From positions 1 through 9,346 of the forward strand of contig CAZMCN010000083.1 of the NCBI GenBank assembly GCA_964564845.1: a DNA stretch of 9,346 bases, in the 5' to 3' direction. Below the pieces are notes generated by a model. That model ran no database searches and was not told where the DNA came from. It saw nothing but the letters and a program-made list of their open reading frames with translations. Origin of the DNA: CAYXPG01 sp964564845. GTDB taxonomy: Bacteria; Planctomycetota; Phycisphaerae; Sedimentisphaerales; Anaerobacaceae. The translations under genes were made by a program, and so were the position numbers. Of the stretch, positions 4,343-9,346 are shown piece after piece. Position 1 is the stretch's first letter; every line of letters begins with the position of its first letter.

Positions 4343-6220
4343 ATGGATTGTCCCACAAGGATGATGTGCTTTGTTTTACTGTTTTTAGGCTTTTTTGTAT
4401 GTGGTGGGGTGATGGCCGATGGTACGGTTGACGGCAAGAGGGAGGTCCAACTTAAGCAGGAGGAGAAGGCCAGGGTTGCAGAAGAAATCAAGGCCGAACA
4501 GGAAGCTGCAGCAAGGGCCAAACGAGAAGCTGGACTAGAGCAGTTGAAGTTGCCGGAGGATACAAGCACTCGTTTTTCCGTAAGGCAGTTACGCATCAGC
4601 GGCAATACCCTTATATCCACAGATGAATTTTTTAAGAATATGCCTTTGGTGTATAACGCTTCGGACAAATCAATGGAGCAGGCCGATGCCGGAGACCTTT
4701 ATGACTTTAGAGTTATCCATCTTATAATTCAGGAGCCAGGTGAGCCTCGTGAGGTCTCTAGAAGGACTATGCAGGGCTTTACCCAGTACATACTCTCGGT
4801 TTACCAGAGTCATGATTACGCGGGTATATATATATACATACCGGCCCAGGTGGTTAAGGATGGAATGGAATTGCAGGACGGTGTCCTGCCTTTAGAAATT
4901 GTCGAGGGCAAAATATCTGAAATCACAACGACTGCATACAATATTAATCGCGAGAAAGTGGAAAAAGGCATTCTCCGCAGTTCTCTTATTGAGGCCTGGT
5001 CACCGGTAGAAGTCGGGGGGGTAGTGAATAAGAAGAAGCTGGATGATTTTGTCAACCGGCTCAACCTTAATCCTGACAGGTATGTTTCTGCGGTCATATC
5101 GCGGGGGTCCGAACCGGACTCGCTTGCGTTGGGATATGATGTTTACGAGGCAGAGCCCTGGCATTATTACATTCAGTTGGATAATTCCGGTGCCAAGGAA
5201 AGGCAGTGGGCTCCGAGGTTCGGAGTCGTTAATACCAATATTACAGGTAGAGACGATAGAATTACAGCCGTATATCAGGGGGCATTTGGTTCAATTAAGG
5301 AAAATTACTCTGTGTTCGGCAGTTATGATTTTCCAGTATTCACGCCTCGGTTGCGTTTTAACCTCTATGGCGGGATCAGCGAATTTGCTATAAGCGGGGG
5401 TGGTGGTATAGATTTCCTCGGTAAAGGTTCCTTCTATGGCGGCGTATTGCGTTTAAATGTTTTGCAGATGGATAGTTGGAGCATTGACTTGACGAATTCG
5501 CTAAGCCATGAAAGGAGCAAGGTTACTCCCTCGCTGTTCAAGACTTTGGAAACCGATATTGAGATGGACCTTTGGGGGATAGGCCTTGACGTGCGTCGTT
5601 CGACTGATATGTCAACGACCTCTTTTGGCTTTGGCCGTGTGCAAAGTGTGGACGCTTCCAGTGAAGAAGATTTTGTGAAGGCACGGGAGGGGACTAAGCC
5701 TCATTTTGCTATTTACACAGTTTCGGCTGCTCACTCTCAGTATCTGGACCCAAATAAGGTTCAGCGACTCAGCGGTTCTGTTCGATGGATAACATCTAAT
5801 GAGAGACTGGCGCCTTCGAAGATGAGCACTTTTGGAGGGTTATACACTGTCAGGGGCTACGGAGAAGATGAAATTGTTGCCGACGGCGGCATATTTGTTT
5901 CCGCTCAATATGAGTTTGACCTGGTAAAACATAGTAAGTCCCGGGAGAGTAGCGAAACTGAGAAGAAGGAGACAGACAAAGAAGGCTGGCTTAGAAAACT
6001 GACTCTGCTGGGCTTTACTGATTTTGCCCGGGCTATAACTAAAGACCCTGTAGCCGGCGAAGAGAAAATTCAAGAACTTTGCTCGGTAGGTATAGGTACG
6101 GCTGTTACGCTCGGAGATAATTTGGATGCGGGTATATATTACGGCTATCCCCTGATGGAAACTCCTGATACAAGGCAAAGGCAGGGACGATGGAGCTTCA
6201 GCTTCATACTGCGATGGTAG
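4343..6220 (+). CDS. TpsB outer-membrane transporter of two-partner secretion (FhaC/ShlB family)
   Basis: This 625-residue protein should form the outer-membrane barrel that exports the TpsA protein encoded downstream. It begins with a signal peptide: hydrophobic core FVLLFLGFFVCGG (10-22), likely cleaved after VMA (23-25). A strongly charged Lys/Glu/Ala-rich helix (about 33-68) follows and may correspond to the pore-plugging helix H1 of FhaC. POTRA 1 runs from FSVRQLRISGNTLI (78-91) to the typical LPLEIVEGKISEI (182-194); it is longer than usual, with extra residues around 101-140. POTRA 2 spans about 195-270. The 16-strand barrel fills about 272-625, with the conserved loop-6 VRGY (503-506), an FxDxG-like FTDFA (558-562, Ala in place of Gly) and an aromatic C-terminal strand WSFSFILRW. 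AGGAG at 4332-4336 sits 6 nt before the ATG. The next gene starts 70 bp after the stop, forming the usual tpsBA operon. A (TA)6 run lies at 4825-4836. ShlB-family identity is secure. Confidence 0.92.
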   Translation: MDCPTRMMCFVLLFLGFFVCGGVMADGTVDGKREVQLKQEEKARVAEEIKAEQEAAARAKREAGLEQLKLPEDTSTRFSVRQLRISGNTLISTDEFFKNMPLVYNASDKSMEQADAGDLYDFRVIHLIIQEPGEPREVSRRTMQGFTQYILSVYQSHDYAGIYIYIPAQVVKDGMELQDGVLPLEIVEGKISEITTTAYNINREKVEKGILRSSLIEAWSPVEVGGVVNKKKLDDFVNRLNLNPDRYVSAVISRGSEPDSLALGYDVYEAEPWHYYIQLDNSGAKERQWAPRFGVVNTNITGRDDRITAVYQGAFGSIKENYSVFGSYDFPVFTPRLRFNLYGGISEFAISGGGGIDFLGKGSFYGGVLRLNVLQMDSWSIDLTNSLSHERSKVTPSLFKTLETDIEMDLWGIGLDVRRSTDMSTTSFGFGRVQSVDASSEEDFVKAREGTKPHFAIYTVSAAHSQYLDPNKVQRLSGSVRWITSNERLAPSKMSTFGGLYTVRGYGEDEIVADGGIFVSAQYEFDLVKHSKSRESSETEKKETDKEGWLRKLTLLGFTDFARAITKDPVAGEEKIQELCSVGIGTAVTLGDNLDAGIYYGYPLMETPDTRQRQGRWSFSFILRW

Positions 6221-6266
6221 GTGTTTTGCAGGAAAGCCGTAGTTGAGATAGATGCGATTGTGGTTA

Positions 6267-6282
6267 CTCCTTTGTAGGGAGG
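6267..6282 (+). promoter_or_regulatory. tpsA ribosome-binding site, partly enclosed in a hairpin
   Basis: AGGGAGG (6276-6282) lies 8 nt before the ATG at 6291 and makes that codon the start rather than the upstream in-frame ATG at 6252, which has no such site. CTCCTT (6267-6272) can pair with AGGGAG (6276-6281, one G-U pair) across a 3-nt loop, which would hide the site in a small hairpin. Confidence 0.6.
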
Positions 6283-6290
6283 AAAAAGAC

Positions 6291-9200
6291 ATGAGATTCG
6301 TAAGAAACTTTTCGAAAAGATATTATTTTAGACATATCTTCATATACTTTTTGGCGTGTTGGTTGTTTTTCAGTACGTCAATTTCGGTTGTGCTGGCCGG
6401 CCCGGAAGGCGCCCAGGTTGTGAACGGCCAGGTTTCCTTCCAGCAAAGCGGTTACAATACCACTATAACTGCTTCCGACCAGTCAATCATCAACTATACC
6501 CGTTTTGACATTACTCAGCCCGAAATTGTCCAGTTTATCCAGCCCGGCAGTAATGCCTCCGTGTTAAACAGGATACTTTCGGCAAATCCGACAATGATTA
6601 ATGGTACTCTTCTGGCTAACGGCAGGGTGTTCTTTATTAATCCTGCCGGTGTTATGATAGGCGGTTCAGCGAGGATTAATGTCAACCAGTTAGTTGCTTC
6701 CGGGCTTAATATGTCGGACTCGAGCTTTCTAAATGGTCAGTATGAATTTGCCGGAGGTAATGGGGCAGTCGTCAACAACGGTGATATTGCTGCCCAGAGG
6801 GTTTATCTTGTCGGGAAACAGGTTACTAACGCGGGCAGTATAAAATGTCCGGATGGATATGTTGTAATGGCTGCCGGCGACAGGGTTTTTTTTGGTCAGC
6901 CCGGCAGCAATATTATTGTTGAAGTAGGCTCGGTTGAACCTTTGGAGCAGACAAACACTCAACTATCAGCCGAAGTTATTAATGAAGGAGTGGTGGATGC
7001 GGCAGGCGGGACAATAATTCTTGCAGTTGCCGGTGATGCACTGTCGAGGCCTATGATGTCGAACGTCGGCTCGTTATCCACCTCGGTTGCGGAAGGGGAT
7101 GCCGGTAATATCAGCCTGCAGGCCGATGGCGGCCAGATTGATAACACCGGTACCATCACCGCAAAAAGCGATTCAGGCGCTGGCGGTAATGTTACAGCTA
7201 ATGCCGCTGAAATCGTCAACTCCGGAACTGTGGATGTCTCAGGCTCGTGGGGTGGTACGGTTGTCCTTGAAGGAACCGGCCGCGTTGGTCAGTTCGGTAG
7301 TGTGAATGCTGATGGAATAGAAGGAGATGGCGGCAAGGTTAGTCTGACCGCCGGTGCTTTCGTTTTTCTTGAGACTGAGAGTGTGACCACGGCGAATGCG
7401 GGAAGCAACGGCGATGGAGGAGAAGTTGTGGCATACTCACCGGGAGCAGCGATTTTTCAGTCCGGGTCGCAGCTTGAGGCAAGAGGCGGCAGCCAGTCAG
7501 GTAATGGTGGTTTCCTTGAGGTTTCCGGGCATGAGTACATCGAAATATCCGGACGAGTTGATACGACTGCAGAAAACGGCCAAACAGGTATGTTTCTTAT
7601 AGACCCACGTGATATAAGGATAGTAGACGAAAAGGGGCCGACGGGAAATGTTAGTTCGGGATTAGGTTGGGAGGATTGGGATAGTATCACTGGTACACTG
7701 TCTTCTTCCGGCAACAACTCAAAGATACGGCTATCGGTAGTGGAATATGCTCTTTACACTTCTGATGTAACAATAACTACCTCTCTCGAGGGTGAGCCCG
7801 GTGACAGCGACAATGATATAGGAAATATTGTCTTTGATGCAGGCAGAGATCTGCTAAGTCACGTTGACTGGACCAATACTACGGCCGGAGACTATAGCCA
7901 CTGGAAAACTGTTTTTGGTGATGACTTACCGGAGTTCACATCCACAAACAACTCACTGACGCTAATTGCCAACAATAATATTATTTTCAACGCAGGTAGT
8001 GGAATTTATTTTCAAGGAAGCGGAAGTGTAACGCTGAAAGCTGTCAACAACGTGACGATTGGTGCTGACATTGATTTGAATGGTGGTAGTTTTACCTCGA
8101 TGAACATTCCGCAGGGGCCTGGTGATACACGGGACCCAGTTACTGATTTCGAGTACATCTTTGACAGTCTGGCCGGCATAATCACAACATCCGGAGGCAA
8201 TATTGATATCAGCCATACGGGTGCAGTCACTATTGGCAAGGCGCTTGATGCTACCGGCGGCGGAGGAACCGGTTCAGTTGGGATTAACGGCTCTTCTATA
8301 ACGATCCTCGACAATATTTTTGCCGGTGGAAACATAACATTTTATAACGCAGTTACCGCTGCGGCTACTAATCCCCTTCAGATGTTTGATGCCACCGGTA
8401 CTTTGACGGCTATGGGGGATATCACAAAGACTACAGCCGGGACACTGACGCTTGGCAGCGGCAGTGGAGTATTGCATCTGGGTCACAATGTCAGAGGTAC
8501 CGATGTGGCGGGCAGCAGTATAACATTTAATTGTGATGTATTTGCCGATGGTACCGGCGCAAACAGTAACCAGTTGTTTGATGCTACCGGTACTTTGACG
8601 GCTATGGGGGATATCACAAAGACTACAGCCGGGACACTAACGTTGGGCAGCGGCAGTGGAGTATTGCATCTGGGTCACAATGTCAGAGGTACCGATGTGG
8701 NNNNNNNNNNNNNNNNNNNNNNNNNNNNNNNNNNNNNNNNNNNNNNNNNNNNNNNNNNNNNNNNNNNNNNNNNNNNNNNNNNNNNNNNNNNNNNNNNNNN
8801 ATGGTACCGGCGCAAACAGTAACCAGTTGTTTGATGCTACCGGTACTTTGACGGCAAACGGTAAAATTGAGAAGACAACTTCAGGTAACCTCACTCTTGG
8901 TGGCGAGCTTGGTATAGGACTCGATGGTGTAGATAGTATCACTGGTGATTCCGTGACGGTTGCCGATGGTGCCTTGACTATAGAAGATGTGGTAGATGCG
9001 GCGGGTAACCTCACCGTTTCCGGTCAAATTTGGTTCAAAGGCGATAGCGGTACTAATTATGTGGCTGGCGACATCACAGGCAATGGCGTGAAGCTATCGG
9101 CATCTCCTGTGGATATTATTCTTGACGGTGCGGCCAGCCAGTTGATAGATGCCGGAGACGGTGTCCTGTGGGCCAACGGTACGCTTACCAAGACCAACTC

Positions 9201-9346
9201 CGGCAGTTTGACGTTAAGCTCGGCCTACGCCGGCGTCGGCTCCGCGGTCGTTCTTGACGGTGCGGTTGAGGTTCAGACCTCGGGCGGTGATCTTATTATA
9301 ACCGATTCGGTCGATGCGGCAGAGCTTCTAAAGGCTGCCGGCTCGG
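6291..9346 (+). CDS. TpsA exoprotein, filamentous-haemagglutinin-like adhesin (3' partial, contains gap)
   Basis: A secreted beta-helical surface protein, the expected cargo of the TpsB encoded just upstream. The signal peptide has a basic start (MRFVRNFSKRYYFRH) and a hydrophobic core, with likely cleavage after VLA (34-36). The TPS secretion domain (haemagglutination activity domain) occupies about 37-210: QSIINYTRFDI (64-74), NRILSANP (93-100) and INPAGVMIGG (116-125), a variant of the NPNGI motif. Gly/Asn-rich repeats (GGxVxLxAG type) run to about 430, followed by FLIDPRDIRI (435-444), a segment seen in many large adhesins of this family. From residue 697 a 64-residue tandem repeat begins (LFDATGTLTAMGDITKTT...), and the N-gap falls inside it. 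The frame shifts by one across the 100 Ns, so an apparent TAA at 8820-8822 is artificial; the true frame resumes at 8803 and is open to the window end. Visible length is about 985 residues; the C-terminus is missing. Ligand unknown. Confidence 0.9.
8379..8570 (+). repeat. 192-bp tandem repeat in tpsA, copy 1
   Basis: The unit starts at CAG (8379) and recurs 192 bp later at 8571, which is 64 codons and keeps the frame. It encodes QMFDATGTLTAMGDITKT at its start and ends with ADGTGANSN. Over the 130 bp comparable with copy 2 there are five differences, only one of which changes an amino acid (Met to Leu after the Gln). Confidence 0.92.
8571..8700 (+). repeat. 192-bp tandem repeat in tpsA, copy 2 (cut by the gap)
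   Basis: This copy matches 8379-8508 at 125 of 130 bases and is interrupted by the run of Ns. The remaining 62 bp of the unit should span the gap and the first bases after it: 8801-8823 is identical to the tail of copy 1 (8548-8570). Confidence 0.92.
8701..8800. other. Assembly gap (100 Ns) inside the tpsA repeat array
   Basis: Exactly 100 Ns is a common scaffold filler rather than a measured length. The sequence on the left stops at the position equivalent to 8508 in copy 1, and the sequence on the right resumes at the position equivalent to 8548. The missing DNA should therefore be 39 bp, or 39 bp plus a whole number of 192-bp units. Any of these lengths keeps the reading frame. Confidence 0.9.
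8801..8855 (+). repeat. tpsA tandem repeat: tail of one unit and start of the next
   Basis: These 55 bp are identical to 8548-8602, spanning a repeat-unit boundary at CAG (8824). Identity ends at 8855, where ACGGCT in the earlier copies becomes ACGGCA. From there the sequence continues as a diverged version (NGKIEKTTSGNLTLG), so this is the last, partly degenerated unit of the array. Confidence 0.88.

Noticed and set aside
4132..4668. 178-residue minus-strand frame
   Set aside because: It is antisense to the leader and signal-peptide region of tpsB, Lys/Ser-rich from A-rich complement, with no domain.
602..6232. Recurring 11-mer TGTTTTGCAGG at 601-611, 1515-1525 and 6222-6232
   Set aside because: Repeated 11-mers are expected by chance in 9 kb; there is no shared flanking sequence or consistent position relative to genes, and a 10-base version also occurs inside tpsB.
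6252..6290. Upstream ATG as the tpsA start
   Set aside because: It has no Shine-Dalgarno and would put 13 residues (MRLWLLLCREEKD) ahead of a complete signal peptide; the ATG at 6291 follows AGGGAGG at a proper distance.
8379..8866. CRISPR-like reading of the repeats before and after the gap
   Set aside because: Units are 192 bp, contiguous, in frame and protein-coding, with no spacers; they are protein tandem repeats.

Overview
The window looks like accessory chromosome from a Gram-negative-type bacterium, plausibly a planctomycete of the Phycisphaerae kind. That guess is an inference of low to moderate strength. It rests on the combination of orphan STAS proteins, an FHA-headed PP2C phosphatase, a two-partner-secretion (TPS) haemagglutinin pair, and intergenic DNA full of short decayed repeats such as CTTCGACAAGCTCAGG. 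No rRNA or other phylogenetic marker is present. The 100 Ns at 8701-8800 show that this is a draft scaffold.

Layout. Positions 1-1058 hold no convincing protein gene. They contain dispersed degenerate repeats, hairpins, and one strong intrinsic terminator (659-695, + strand) with no recognisable gene in front of it. Positions 1059-3893 form a partner-switching regulatory group: a small STAS protein (minus strand, 1059-1385), a second STAS protein (plus strand, 1718-2095) behind a textbook sigma70-type promoter (1584-1613), an intrinsic terminator (2166-2203), and a convergent FHA-GAF-like-PP2C (SpoIIE/RsbU-type) phosphatase (minus strand, 2214-3893). Neither an anti-sigma kinase nor a sigma factor is in view.

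Positions 3894-4342 are a T-tract-rich divergent spacer. It carries a plausible minus-strand promoter for the phosphatase gene and the leader of the secretion operon. Positions 4343-6220 encode a TpsB outer-membrane transporter (FhaC/ShlB family). After 70 bp, a TpsA exoprotein of the filamentous haemagglutinin type starts at 6291 and is still open at the window end. Its late part contains a 192-bp (64-codon) near-identical tandem repeat, and the assembly gap falls inside it. The apparent stop just after the gap is an artefact of the 100-N filler length; the correct frame resumes at 8803 and stays open to 9346.

How the genes may work together. TpsA should be exported by Sec and threaded through TpsB to the cell surface as a beta-helical adhesin or matrix fibre. 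The phosphatase would normally dephosphorylate STAS antagonists and so release a regulator from its kinase. A link between this switch and control of the adhesin is only suggested by adjacency. I do not see an unmistakably new system. The most checkable oddities are the repeat and gap arithmetic in tpsA, the orphan terminator, the phased T-tracts upstream of tpsB and the kinase-less partner-switching set.
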